Assembly (NCBI RefSeq): GCF_001514145.1
Contig: NZ_KQ948661.1
Coordinates: forward strand, 124,001-188,000
Length of the DNA: 64,000 nt
Reading direction: 5' to 3'
Source of the DNA: Streptomyces canus
GTDB taxonomy: Bacteria; Actinomycetota; Actinomycetes; Streptomycetales; Streptomycetaceae
Made by a program: the position numbers and the translations under genes. The notes under the pieces were generated by a model that did no database searches, was not told where the DNA came from, and was given only the letters and a program-made list of their open reading frames with translations. The first letter of the stretch is position 1, and each line of letters begins with the position of its first letter. Of the stretch, positions 16,390 through 25,121 are shown piece by piece.

Positions 16390-17970
16390 TCAGTGCCGCC
16401 GCGCCAGTCCGGTGCGTCGCAGCCGCCGTACGACCGACCGGAGCTCCGCGGTCCGGGCCGGCCAGCCCTCCGCCGGTTCCTTCACGGGGGCCGTCTCCGG
16501 CGTGGTCGTGTCCGCTGTCCACACCGCGAAATCGTGATCCCGAGGGCCGGACTCCACGTACGGATCACCCTTGCCGAAGATCTGGACGGGGTGGGTGTCG
16601 TCCCAGGGCTGCCAGCCGGGGTCGCCGTCGGTGGCGAAGCGCACCCACGCCCCGTGCATGGCGTCGGCGAGCTCGGTCGGGGCGCCCTCGCCGGCGAGCT
16701 TGGCGGACTCGGGAGCGGCGCCGGTGTCGAAGACGAAGCCCAGTTCGAGGGCGTGGCAGGCGCCGAGGTCCGGGCGGTGGGAGGGCCAGGCGAACTCGTA
16801 GACGTACGACGACCCCGGGCGGGCCTCGGCGAGGCGGTGCAGGGGGATGCGCAGCAGGTGGTCGGTGACCATCTGGCCGACGATGTCGGCGGTACCGGCG
16901 TCGGGATGCAGCGCGCGGTAGCCGCGGACCACCTCGGAGCCGCAGTGGCAGCGGGCCATGGCACCGGCGAGGGCGACCGGGCCGAGCCGGTCGACGCGCT
17001 CCAGGAGGCCGCCGGGGACGAGCCAGAGGCGGTACTCGTCGCTGGTCCAGCCCAGCATCAGCTCGACCCCGGGGGCCGCCGAGCCCTCGACCAGCGCCTC
17101 CAGCGGATCACGCGGCACGAGGTCGCCGTCGACGACGATCCCGAAGGCGGGGCCGCCCAGGACCGGGCTGCTCAGGCGGCCCACCTCCGCCTGGGTGCGC
17201 ACCAGCAGCTCGCGGTCCACCTCGGCGAAGGCCGCGGCGGTGGCGGGGACCTTCAGCCGGGTGGCCATCCGGCGCACCATCCGCCGCACCTTGTCGCGGT
17301 CGCTCGCCTCGGGCGGCCCGCTCTGCAGCACCGCGCGCCGGAACAGGCCCTGGGCCTGCGGGGCGGCCAGCAGGGCGCCGATGCTGATCGCACCGGCCGA
17401 CTGCCCCGCCAGGGTGATACGGCCGGGGTCGCCGCCGAAGGCCCCGATCGACTCGTGCACCCACTGCAGGGCGGCGAGCTGGTCGCGCAGGCCGGGGTTG
17501 GCGGGGGCGTCCGGGAAGAGGCCGTAGCCCTCGACGCCGAGCCGGTAGTTGACCGAGACGAACACGACGCCGTCCCGGGCGAAGGCGTGCCCGTCGTACA
17601 CCGGCACCGCCGAGGATCCCCTGGTCAGGGCTCCGCCGTGCAGCCACACCAGGACCGGGAGCCGGCCCCCCTGGCCGGGCTCCGGCGTCCACACGTTGAG
17701 GTTGAGGCAGTCGTCGCCGGGCACGAACGGGTCGGACAGGTACTGCGCGAAGGCGTCGGAGTACGGCGGTTTGGGCGCCGTGGGCCCGAAGTCGGCCGCC
17801 TCGCGCACCCCGTCCCAGGGCTCGGGCGGCACGGGCGGCCGGAAGCGGCGGGGGCCGAAGGGCGGCGCCGCGTAGGGGACGCCCCGAAAGACCGCGACCC
17901 CGTGGTCGTACCGTCCCCGTACGGCTCCGTACGGCGTGCTGACCACGGGGTCTGTCTGGACTGCTGTCAT
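16390..17970 (-). CDS. type B carboxylesterase
   Basis: The 526-residue enzyme has no signal peptide. It has the alpha/beta-hydrolase type B layout: YRLGVEGYG, the nucleophile elbow LAGQSAGAIS (Ser191) and the histidine region ACHALELGFVFDTG. The early DCLNLNVWTP motif is also typical. It hydrolyses carboxylic esters; removal of acetyl or feruloyl groups from imported sugars is possible from its position but is not indicated by the sequence. The ATG at 17970 is preceded by GAGGAGG, and the frame's 17 extra upstream residues are rejected. It lies 91 bp after the lyase operon on the same strand, with a hairpin in the gap. Confidence 0.85.
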   Translation of the reverse strand: MTAVQTDPVVSTPYGAVRGRYDHGVAVFRGVPYAAPPFGPRRFRPPVPPEPWDGVREAADFGPTAPKPPYSDAFAQYLSDPFVPGDDCLNLNVWTPEPGQGGRLPVLVWLHGGALTRGSSAVPVYDGHAFARDGVVFVSVNYRLGVEGYGLFPDAPANPGLRDQLAALQWVHESIGAFGGDPGRITLAGQSAGAISIGALLAAPQAQGLFRRAVLQSGPPEASDRDKVRRMVRRMATRLKVPATAAAFAEVDRELLVRTQAEVGRLSSPVLGGPAFGIVVDGDLVPRDPLEALVEGSAAPGVELMLGWTSDEYRLWLVPGGLLERVDRLGPVALAGAMARCHCGSEVVRGYRALHPDAGTADIVGQMVTDHLLRIPLHRLAEARPGSSYVYEFAWPSHRPDLGACHALELGFVFDTGAAPESAKLAGEGAPTELADAMHGAWVRFATDGDPGWQPWDDTHPVQIFGKGDPYVESGPRDHDFAVWTADTTTPETAPVKEPAEGWPARTAELRSVVRRLRRTGLARRH

Positions 17971-17984
17971 ATGTCCACCAGCCT

Positions 17985-18058
17985 CCTCACCGCTACTGCA
18001 CCGTGAACAACAGAGCACCACATTTCGGCTCGGTATTCCGGTGCAGAGCGCGGTGAGG
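17985..18058 (-). promoter_or_regulatory. long hairpin before the carboxylesterase gene
   Basis: CCTCACCGC (17985-17993) pairs with GCGGTGAGG (18050-18058), and inside it GCACCG (17998-18003) pairs with CGGTGC (18039-18044). On the minus strand the outer arm overlaps the GAGGAGG ribosome site of the esterase. It could be a terminator for the lyase operon or a structure that hides the ribosome site. Confidence 0.45.
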
Positions 18059-18061
18059 CCG

Positions 18062-19324
18062 CTACTTGGCGTACATCAGGGTGCCGAAGCCCAGCTGGTC
18101 GAAGCCGCCGCTGGTGGTGCCGTAGTCGCCGCCTCCGCCCTCGGGGGCGACGAGGTCGTAGTACATCTGCGAGATGTACTTGTCGTCGAGGCCCAGGCGC
18201 CGGTTGTAGTGGAAGTGGAGCATCGCCCAGACGGGGCGGATCTGGCCCCGGGAGGCGGAGGAGACCACGGTCTGGGACGAGGCGGCGCAGTTCTGCCCGG
18301 TGCCCCAGTTGTAGGTGGTGAAGGGGACGTCCTGGCCGAGGTTGTACTTCGCGACGTACTGGGCGCCCTTCATGAAGCGGCGGCTGTCGTACGAGTAGAG
18401 GTCGTCGCCCTGGTTCCAGGCCATCTCGCAGATGGCGCCCATCTGGCCCATGCCCATGACGCTGTGCCCCTGGTCGCGGCCGGACTCCTGCCACTGGCCC
18501 AGCGCGTAACCGGCGGAGTCGGTGTACAGGTACGGCACCGCGTGGGCGATCGAGCCGTTGCCGGCACCGGACTTGAAGTAGGTGACGGCCTGGTCGTACT
18601 TGGCGCTGTCCTCGTTGAGGATGCCGATGGCCAGGACGGAGGCCATGTTGCACAGGTCCCAGTTGGCCCAGTAGTTGGTGATGCAGGCGTCGTTGTGGTT
18701 GGTCAGGAAGCTGTTGTTGAGCGGGTAGAAGACCTTGGCGAGCATGCTCTGGGCGGCGGCGAGGTCGAAGCCGCTGTAGCCGCGCATGAGTTCGCAGGCG
18801 TTGGCGAACTGCCAGCCGTAGATGCCGGCCGCGAGGAACCGGTCCGCGTTGCCGGTGACCGAGGTGAGCGTCCTGGACCAGGCGTTGAGGATGTTCGCGG
18901 CACAGACGGCGTTGGCCTCGGTGCCGCCGACCTGCCAGCGCAGGGCGTTCTGGTAGGCGGCGGCGATGTCGTTGAAGAGCAGGGAGTAGTTCTCGCCGGT
19001 GCCGCCGCGGATGATGGTCGCCGTGGCCCGGTTGGTCCAGGTGGACTGGGAGTGGGAGTTGGCGACCAGTTTGTTCCAGCCGGACAGCCAGGGGTCGGTC
19101 CCCGCGGCGACCCTGACCTTGGCCCGGTTGATGTCCCCGGCGTTGTGCAGCATGCCGGGGTGGGTCCAGGTCGAGGGCGCCGCGTCGGCCGTGGTGGCCA
19201 TGCTGGTGGCGAGGGCGCCGCCGCCCAGGGCGAGGGCGGCGCCGAGACCGCCGGCGGTCCTCAGGAGACCGCGGCGGCTCAACTCGGTGTGCGGGAGGTG
19301 CTGGTGGGGGGAAGTGCGGCTCAT
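18062..19324 (-). CDS. secreted alginate-lyase-fold protein (single domain)
   Basis: The 420-residue protein has a twin-arginine signal (SRRGLLRTAGGLGAALALGG, cleavage near ADA). The mature part is an alpha/alpha-toroid of the alginate_lyase (PF05426-like) type: HPGMLHNAGDINRAK at the start, AAAYQNALRW, FANACELMRGYSGF, NYWANWDLCNMASVLAIGI and the SGRDQGHSVMGMG motif with the probable catalytic His/Arg. Such enzymes split uronic-acid polymers by beta-elimination. In this context a glucuronan or pectic substrate is as likely as alginate. An upstream ATG three codons earlier sits too close to the ribosome site. It is the shorter paralogue of the next protein upstream in the operon. Confidence 0.82.
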   Translation of the reverse strand: MSRTSPHQHLPHTELSRRGLLRTAGGLGAALALGGGALATSMATTADAAPSTWTHPGMLHNAGDINRAKVRVAAGTDPWLSGWNKLVANSHSQSTWTNRATATIIRGGTGENYSLLFNDIAAAYQNALRWQVGGTEANAVCAANILNAWSRTLTSVTGNADRFLAAGIYGWQFANACELMRGYSGFDLAAAQSMLAKVFYPLNNSFLTNHNDACITNYWANWDLCNMASVLAIGILNEDSAKYDQAVTYFKSGAGNGSIAHAVPYLYTDSAGYALGQWQESGRDQGHSVMGMGQMGAICEMAWNQGDDLYSYDSRRFMKGAQYVAKYNLGQDVPFTTYNWGTGQNCAASSQTVVSSASRGQIRPVWAMLHFHYNRRLGLDDKYISQMYYDLVAPEGGGGDYGTTSGGFDQLGFGTLMYAK

Positions 19325-19352
19325 GCGGTGCATCTCCGTTCCGTGGGGGGAA

Positions 19353-22300
19353 TCAGATGGGAGTGATGCTCACCTCGTCGAACTCGGAGGTGACGAGGGC
19401 CAGCGGACTGCGGGAGCAGGCCACCAGGCCGACGTGGAAGGGGGCGTCGCCGAAGCCGGGGATCTCGCCGGTGGCGAGGTCGGTCCAGGTGGCGCCGTCG
19501 TCGCCGGAGACGGATGCGGTGAAGACGGTCCCGGTGCGCTTCAGCCGCAGCAGTGCGGGGAGTCGGACGGCGCCGCTGCCGGAGAAGGCGGAGGCTCCGG
19601 CGACGGTTTTGCGCAGCATCAGCTGGGCGGTGGTGCCGCCGGTGACGATCACTCCGGCCGCCTGGTCGAACGGTGACAGCGACTTCGCCATCAGCAGCCC
19701 GACGCGGTCGGCGGTGACTCCGGTGCGCGAGACCAGCCGGGCGGTGACCTCGCAGTCGCCGGTGACGGGCCGCCGTACGAACTGCCCTGTTATCCCCTGG
19801 TTGTTGACGGTCAGATCCACACCGGCGCCCCGCACCACGAGGGTCCCGTCCTCGTGGGCGGTGCTGCCGGGGGTGAGGATCGCGGCCACGCCCAGCGTCC
19901 CGAAGTCGCGGTCGTCGAGGACCACGTCGCCGAGGTCGCCGTACGTCCAGGGGGCGGGCGGGGGTGTGCCGACGGTGAGGGTGAGGGTTCCGGTGCCGTC
20001 GCCCGCCGCGTTCCCGGCGGTGGTGGTGACGGTGAACTCGCCGGTCGCGCGCGGGGTTCCGTGGATCAGGCCGGTGCGCCTGTCGACGCGGAGGCCGTCG
20101 GGGAGACCGGTGGCGGTGAACCGTACGGGCTCGTGGGAGGCCCGCAGAACATGCCGGAACGGGACTCCCTTGTTCGTGAACGCCGTGGTCGAGGAGGTGA
20201 GTTCGGGCAGGGCCGGGGTCGGCATCACCGCGGAGGAGCGTTCCGAGAGCGGGCCCCGCCCGGCCGTGTTCGTCTTCGCGACGGCGTAGTGGTACGCCAT
20301 CCCCGGCGTGCCGGCGGCGTCCGCGTACTGGATGCGGGTGCCGGAGCCGACCGGGCCGATGCCGGTTGCGAGGGTGAGGTACGGGCCGTCGGGGTCCGTG
20401 GCGCGCAGGACCTTGTAGCGGGCGGAGAGGTCCGGGTCCGTCCAGGCCAGCTCGACGGCGTCGGCGCCGGTCGTCGCCCTCAGGTCCCCTGCCGTGCGGG
20501 CCGGCTTGGGAACGGACCAGACCTCGCCGGCCGAGGCGGAGACCACGGTGACGTTGTCGAAGGCGCCGGTGCCGGTCTCGGCGTAGTCCGCGTCGACTCC
20601 GAGGCAGGAGGTGAGGAGGAGGCCCGCGTACGCGGTGCGGCCCAACTCGACCTCGGTGGAACCGACTTCGGTCCAGCGGATGCCGTCCGGGGAGATCGCC
20701 CCGGTGCAGCGGCGGCCCTTGCGGGTCACCCGCACCCAGTAGGGCATGCGCAGCCGGTAGCCGTCGCCCGCGCCCTCGACGTACGGGGCCTCCAGCGGGG
20801 TCGCCGACTCGGGCAGGGCACCGAGACCGGAGATCGGGAAGGAGGCGTTCGTGGTGATCGCCGTCTGCTGCGAGGGCGGGACCGGTGTGCTGCCGGTCGC
20901 GGAGACCTCCGCTCCCTGGGAGGGCCGTACGGTCCACACCCCGCTCCAGGTGTGCAGCGGCAGCCCCTGGATCACCATGGCCGCATGGGCCGCGTCCGCG
21001 TCGAGGGAGTCCCGGAGACTGACGCCGATCTTGGAGTACTGCGAGCTCAGCGGCCATACGATCCGCGCGGTGACCGAGCCGTCGCCGCGCAGCGGCAGAT
21101 GGACGAGCCGGTGGGTGTCGGCGCTGCCGCTCGCCTCGAGCACGAACCGCTCACCGTCGAAGACGGCCGCACCGGGGATCCTGACGTCCCCGATGTCCTG
21201 GGTCGACCAGGGCTCGGGGAGACCGGCGGTGGCGGAGGCGGGGGCCGAATCACCGCTGTGTCCCTGGGAGTTGGTGGCGCTGACGGTGTAGTGATACGTC
21301 CGTCCCGCGCGCACCCGGTCGTCGGTGTACGTCGGCTTGTCGATGCCGGTGGCGAGCTCCTCGTACGGTCCTTCAGGGCGTGTGGCGCGAAGGACCGCGT
21401 ATCCGGTCGCCCAGGTGGACGGCAGCCAGTTCACGGTGACGTGGGTGCGGTCGCCCGCCGCCGTGACCCCCGCGGGTGCGGCCGGTACGGTCGGCGAGGG
21501 TGCCGTGGTCCCCGCGTAGGCGAAGGTCCCCCAGCTCGGCAGGTCGTCGTTGCTGCCCTCGACGACCCGGGTGCCGCCGGTGCCGCGGAAGACGGCCGCC
21601 TTGGTGTACGGGGTGTCGAGGCCGCGGACCCCGGCGTAGTGGGCGTAGGCCATCTCGTAGACCGGAGGCAGGGTGCCGCGGCCGATCGCGGAGACGGTCG
21701 TCTTGATGTACTTGCCGGTGCGGTCGAGGTCGGGGGTGAAGGGGACGTCGCCCCCGAGGTTGTAGTGGGCCGCGTACTCGAAGTTGGCGAGGATCCGGCT
21801 GTCGTCGTGGCCCCACAGGTCGACGCCCTGGTTCCACGCGACCTGGGCGATGTCCCCGGTCAGGCCGACCGCGAGCTGTTCGTGGCCCTGGTCGCGGCCG
21901 GCCTCCTGGCCCTGGCCCGCGTCGGTGACGATGCGGTGGGCGATGGAGCCGTTGCCGGCGCCGGCCGCGGCGAAGCGCAGGGCGTCCTCGAAGAGCGTGG
22001 GCTCCTCGCAGAACACGCCGATGGCCAGGATGGTCTGAAGGGCCGTCAGGTCCCAGTTGCCGTTGGCGTAGAGCATGTAGCCGGAGACGGCCGGATACCA
22101 GACGTCCAGGAAGGACCGCTCGCAGCGGGCGATGTCCGTCTCCGCCCAGCCGTCGTAGCCGGTGTGGCGCAGCAGTTCGGCCGCGTTGACGAACTTGAAG
22201 GCCTGGAGCCCGGCACCGAGCGGGCCGTCGGCGCCCGTGATCATGGTGAGGGAGGCCGACCAGGCGTTGAGGAGGTCGCGGGCCTTGTCGGCGTTGGCGC

Positions 22301-22703
22301 GGTTGCCCGTGACCGCCCACATGAGGGCGTTCTGGTAGGCGGCGGCCGAGTCGGCGACGGCCTGGTTCTGGAAGTTGGTGGGGCCGCGGCCCCAGGAGGT
22401 GATCTGGCCGGTGTTCTGGACCGGGTACGTCGACTGGGAGCGTGCGTGGGCGGCGAACGCCAGGTAGCCGTCGTAGACGGGGGACTGCTTGCCGGCGACC
22501 GCGGCCTTCATACGGGCGAGGTCGTCGGCGCTGTGCAGCAGGCCCGGGTGCGTGAAGGCACGCCCGCCGGACGCCTGGCCGGCGGCCCGGGCGGTGCCGG
22601 GCGCGAGCAGTCCGCTCGCGCCCGCCACCAGCAGCAGGGCGGCCGTGCCGCCGAGGAAGCCCCGGCGGCTCGGAGCGAGGGCTCTCTGGGACGCGGTACT
22701 CAT
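19353..22703 (-). CDS. large multi-domain secreted alginate-lyase-fold protein
   Basis: The 1116-residue protein has a twin-arginine signal (PSRRGFLGGTAALLLVAG). Residues 45-415 are an alginate-lyase-type toroid paralogous to the downstream gene (GRDQGHEQLAVGL, GNWDLTALQTILAIGV). It is followed by a fibronectin-III module (about 425-515), a DUF1349/concanavalin-like beta-sandwich (about 525-700), a second fibronectin-III module (about 715-805), a putative-Ig module with TGLPDGLRVDRRTGLIHGTP (about 815-885) and a second DUF1349-like sandwich to the end. The added modules are typical carbohydrate-binding or spacer domains. The ATG at 22703 overlaps the upstream GH28-like gene by four bases (ATGA), so the two are translationally coupled. 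Confidence 0.82.
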   Translation of the reverse strand: MSTASQRALAPSRRGFLGGTAALLLVAGASGLLAPGTARAAGQASGGRAFTHPGLLHSADDLARMKAAVAGKQSPVYDGYLAFAAHARSQSTYPVQNTGQITSWGRGPTNFQNQAVADSAAAYQNALMWAVTGNRANADKARDLLNAWSASLTMITGADGPLGAGLQAFKFVNAAELLRHTGYDGWAETDIARCERSFLDVWYPAVSGYMLYANGNWDLTALQTILAIGVFCEEPTLFEDALRFAAAGAGNGSIAHRIVTDAGQGQEAGRDQGHEQLAVGLTGDIAQVAWNQGVDLWGHDDSRILANFEYAAHYNLGGDVPFTPDLDRTGKYIKTTVSAIGRGTLPPVYEMAYAHYAGVRGLDTPYTKAAVFRGTGGTRVVEGSNDDLPSWGTFAYAGTTAPSPTVPAAPAGVTAAGDRTHVTVNWLPSTWATGYAVLRATRPEGPYEELATGIDKPTYTDDRVRAGRTYHYTVSATNSQGHSGDSAPASATAGLPEPWSTQDIGDVRIPGAAVFDGERFVLEASGSADTHRLVHLPLRGDGSVTARIVWPLSSQYSKIGVSLRDSLDADAAHAAMVIQGLPLHTWSGVWTVRPSQGAEVSATGSTPVPPSQQTAITTNASFPISGLGALPESATPLEAPYVEGAGDGYRLRMPYWVRVTRKGRRCTGAISPDGIRWTEVGSTEVELGRTAYAGLLLTSCLGVDADYAETGTGAFDNVTVVSASAGEVWSVPKPARTAGDLRATTGADAVELAWTDPDLSARYKVLRATDPDGPYLTLATGIGPVGSGTRIQYADAAGTPGMAYHYAVAKTNTAGRGPLSERSSAVMPTPALPELTSSTTAFTNKGVPFRHVLRASHEPVRFTATGLPDGLRVDRRTGLIHGTPRATGEFTVTTTAGNAAGDGTGTLTLTVGTPPPAPWTYGDLGDVVLDDRDFGTLGVAAILTPGSTAHEDGTLVVRGAGVDLTVNNQGITGQFVRRPVTGDCEVTARLVSRTGVTADRVGLLMAKSLSPFDQAAGVIVTGGTTAQLMLRKTVAGASAFSGSGAVRLPALLRLKRTGTVFTASVSGDDGATWTDLATGEIPGFGDAPFHVGLVACSRSPLALVTSEFDEVSITPI

Positions 22704-24229
22704 GACGCGGCGGCCGCCTCGGCCTCGGCGGTGGTGATGAACTTGAGGTTCGTCACGTGCTCGTTGGAGAACCACTGGACCGTGTCCGTGGTGTAGTACC
22801 AGCTCGGCTTCTTCATCGAGTCCGCGACGACGAGCCCGTTGATCACCAGGTTCTCGAAGGTGACGTCCTGGATGGCGTGGTCGGCGTCGTAGCCGAGGAA
22901 GAGCGACGGCTTGGCGTTCGTGCCCGTGTAGCTGAGGTTCTTGACGTAGACGTTCTCGATGCCGCGGCCGACCGAGGTGTTGTACTTCGTGTTGTACATG
23001 ACCTTCATGTAGATGACCTGGCCCCAGCGGAAGTCCTCGATCCGCACGTCCTCGATGCGGACGTTCTTGATCAGGTTGGAGTCGCCGGGGTTGAGGGCGA
23101 TGCAGCCCTGGTAGTTCATCTGCGGTTCGCGGTGGTCGAGGATGTCGAGGTTCTTGAAGCGCAGGTTCTTCAGCACCTCGGGGTTGTCGGTGTTGCCGTG
23201 CGTGCCGACGTTGATGGGGTGGGCCACGTCCGCCCAGAGGGTGGAGTTGCGGACAGTGACGTCGGTGGTGTCGCCGTAGTAGTCCCAGCGGTGTGTGTAG
23301 ATGGCGATGCAGTCGTCGGAGTTGCGCATGAAGACGCCGTCGATGACGACGTTGCTGCTGCAGAAGACGTCGATGCCGTCGCCCCAGCCCTTGGAGCTGA
23401 AGGAGCCGAGACCCTTGATGGTGACACCGGTTGCCTCGCCCAACTGGACGGCATAGCCGTTCGGGTTGAGCACGGTGACGGCACCGATGGAGATGTTCCG
23501 CGAGCTCTCCACCAGGGCCCCGCCGCCCGCGGTCCCGGCGAGCACGCCACGGCCGGCGATCCCGGCGTGCTCCACGTTCCGGAAGATCACGGTCGCCTTC
23601 AGGACGGCGCCGCCGTCAAGGTAGACGGTCTTGCCGGACGGGACGAGCAGGGTGCCGTCGGCGGTGGTGTGGACGCCGGGGCCGTAGTAGAGGACGTTCG
23701 GGTCGTCCTGCGCGGGCTTGTTCTTCTCGATGGCGCGGGCGAACAGGTGGAGACAGTCGAAGATGTCGTCGTTGATCTGGACGACGACGTTGCGCGGCTG
23801 GTCGAGCGTGAAGCGCAGGGTGTCACCGAGCACCTCGGGCGTGATGCCGTAGGAGTCCGGCCGCACCCGGACCTTGGTGGTGCCGCCCTTGAGGTAGGTG
23901 ATCTCGACCTCGACGGAGCCCTGGAAGTCGAAGTACGCCAGCGAGGAGTTGTAGATCTTGCTCGACCCGGTGGTGGGGTTGATCTCGCCCAGCTGGGGCC
24001 GCCAGATGTCGAGGGTCTGCCACTCGCCGTCGGGGGCGGTACGGACCCGCACCTTGAAGCTGGTGTTGGTCGGCATGGCGGACGGGCGCGGATAGGTGAC
24101 CAGCTTCGGCGTGACGGCGGCGGTGTCGTCGGCCCGGGCCGCCGTGGCCGTGAGGTTGGTGAGGCCGGCGGCGAGCACAGTGGCACCGGCCGCCTGGAGA
24201 GCCGTACGGCGGGACAACGGCGTGTTCAT
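22700..24229 (-). CDS. GH28-like secreted beta-helix protein
   Basis: The 509-residue protein has a Tat-like signal (LSRRTALQAAGATVLAAGL). An N-terminal beta domain (to about 170) precedes a right-handed beta-helix with GWGDGIDVFCSSNVVIDG (Asp284, Asp287) and MRNSDDCIAIYTHRWDYYG (Asp305, Asp306). These correspond to the carboxylate cluster of family 28 polygalacturonases and related dextranase/isopullulanase folds. The canonical GHG and RIK motifs are not exact, so the substrate may differ from polygalacturonate. It is located 34 bp downstream of the permease gene and overlaps the large lyase gene, in one operon. Confidence 0.78.
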   Translation of the reverse strand: MNTPLSRRTALQAAGATVLAAGLTNLTATAARADDTAAVTPKLVTYPRPSAMPTNTSFKVRVRTAPDGEWQTLDIWRPQLGEINPTTGSSKIYNSSLAYFDFQGSVEVEITYLKGGTTKVRVRPDSYGITPEVLGDTLRFTLDQPRNVVVQINDDIFDCLHLFARAIEKNKPAQDDPNVLYYGPGVHTTADGTLLVPSGKTVYLDGGAVLKATVIFRNVEHAGIAGRGVLAGTAGGGALVESSRNISIGAVTVLNPNGYAVQLGEATGVTIKGLGSFSSKGWGDGIDVFCSSNVVIDGVFMRNSDDCIAIYTHRWDYYGDTTDVTVRNSTLWADVAHPINVGTHGNTDNPEVLKNLRFKNLDILDHREPQMNYQGCIALNPGDSNLIKNVRIEDVRIEDFRWGQVIYMKVMYNTKYNTSVGRGIENVYVKNLSYTGTNAKPSLFLGYDADHAIQDVTFENLVINGLVVADSMKKPSWYYTTDTVQWFSNEHVTNLKFITTAEAEAAAAS

Positions 24230-24263
24230 TCGGAACTCCTTGCGAACAGGGTTACGGGAACGG

Positions 24264-25121
24264 CTACTTGAGGCCGGTCGTCGACATGCCGGCGACGAAA
24301 CCGCGCTGGGCGACGAGGAAGATCAGCAGGATCGGCACGACGTACATCACCGAGGCCGCGGCCTGGAGGTTGGTGACGGGGGTGCCGGCCGAGGTGACGT
24401 AGGTGGACATGACGGCGACCGCGAGGGTGGTGCGGTCCGTGGACAGCAGGAGCTGCGGGGCGATGTAGTCGCCCCAGGTCCAGGTGAAGGCGATCACGAA
24501 GCTCGCGGAGAGGACCGGCCAGGACTGCGGGAGGAAGATCCGCCAGAAGATGGCCGCATAGCCGCAGCCGTCGACGATCGCGGCCTCCTCCAGCTCCCGG
24601 GGAAGCCCCGCGAAGAACTGCCGGAAGAGGAAGACCAGATAGGGGGCGGAGGACAGGCCCCACAGCACCCACGGCCAGTACGTGTCGACCATGCCGAGCT
24701 TGGCGAAGATCAGGTACGTCGGCAGCAGGGTGATCATCTGGGGCAGCATCATCGAGCCGAGCAGGATGCCGAACAGGGTCTTCTTACCGGGGGCTTCGAG
24801 GCGGGCGAAGCCGAAGCCGACCCAGGCGGAGCTGAGGGTCACGAGGGTGGCGTAGATGAGCGCGATGATCAGGGAGTTGCGGGCGTAGCCGAGGAAGTCG
24901 ATGAGGTTGAAGGCGTCGGCGACGTTGTGCCACTGCACATGGTCGGGCAGCCAGTGCACCGGCGAGGCCGCCAGCTCGGCCGGGGTCTTGAGGCCGGAGA
25001 TGACCAGCCAGCCGAAGGGGCCCAGGAACAGGCCGGTGATCGCGACGAGGACCGTGTACAGGACGAGGCGGTTGACGCGCAGGCGCGGGCCGCGCTTCGG
25101 GGTGAGGCTGGTGGCGGTCAC
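24264..25121 (-). CDS. sugar ABC transporter permease (MalG type)
   Basis: The 285-residue inner-membrane protein has six predicted helices, the first at LVLYTVLVAITGLFLGPFGW. The cytoplasmic EAA loop ELEEAAIVDGCGYAAIF contacts the ATPase. The GTG start at 25121 overlaps the stop of the partner permease by four bases (GTGA). It imports oligosaccharides with the partner permease and binding protein. No ATPase gene is nearby, so a shared MsiK-type ATPase encoded elsewhere is expected. Confidence 0.9.
   Translation of the reverse strand: MTATSLTPKRGPRLRVNRLVLYTVLVAITGLFLGPFGWLVISGLKTPAELAASPVHWLPDHVQWHNVADAFNLIDFLGYARNSLIIALIYATLVTLSSAWVGFGFARLEAPGKKTLFGILLGSMMLPQMITLLPTYLIFAKLGMVDTYWPWVLWGLSSAPYLVFLFRQFFAGLPRELEEAAIVDGCGYAAIFWRIFLPQSWPVLSASFVIAFTWTWGDYIAPQLLLSTDRTTLAVAVMSTYVTSAGTPVTNLQAAASVMYVVPILLIFLVAQRGFVAGMSTTGLK

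Noticed and set aside
19854..22796. 980-codon plus-strand frame opposite the large lyase gene
   Set aside because: Antisense shadow of a well-supported multi-domain secreted protein.
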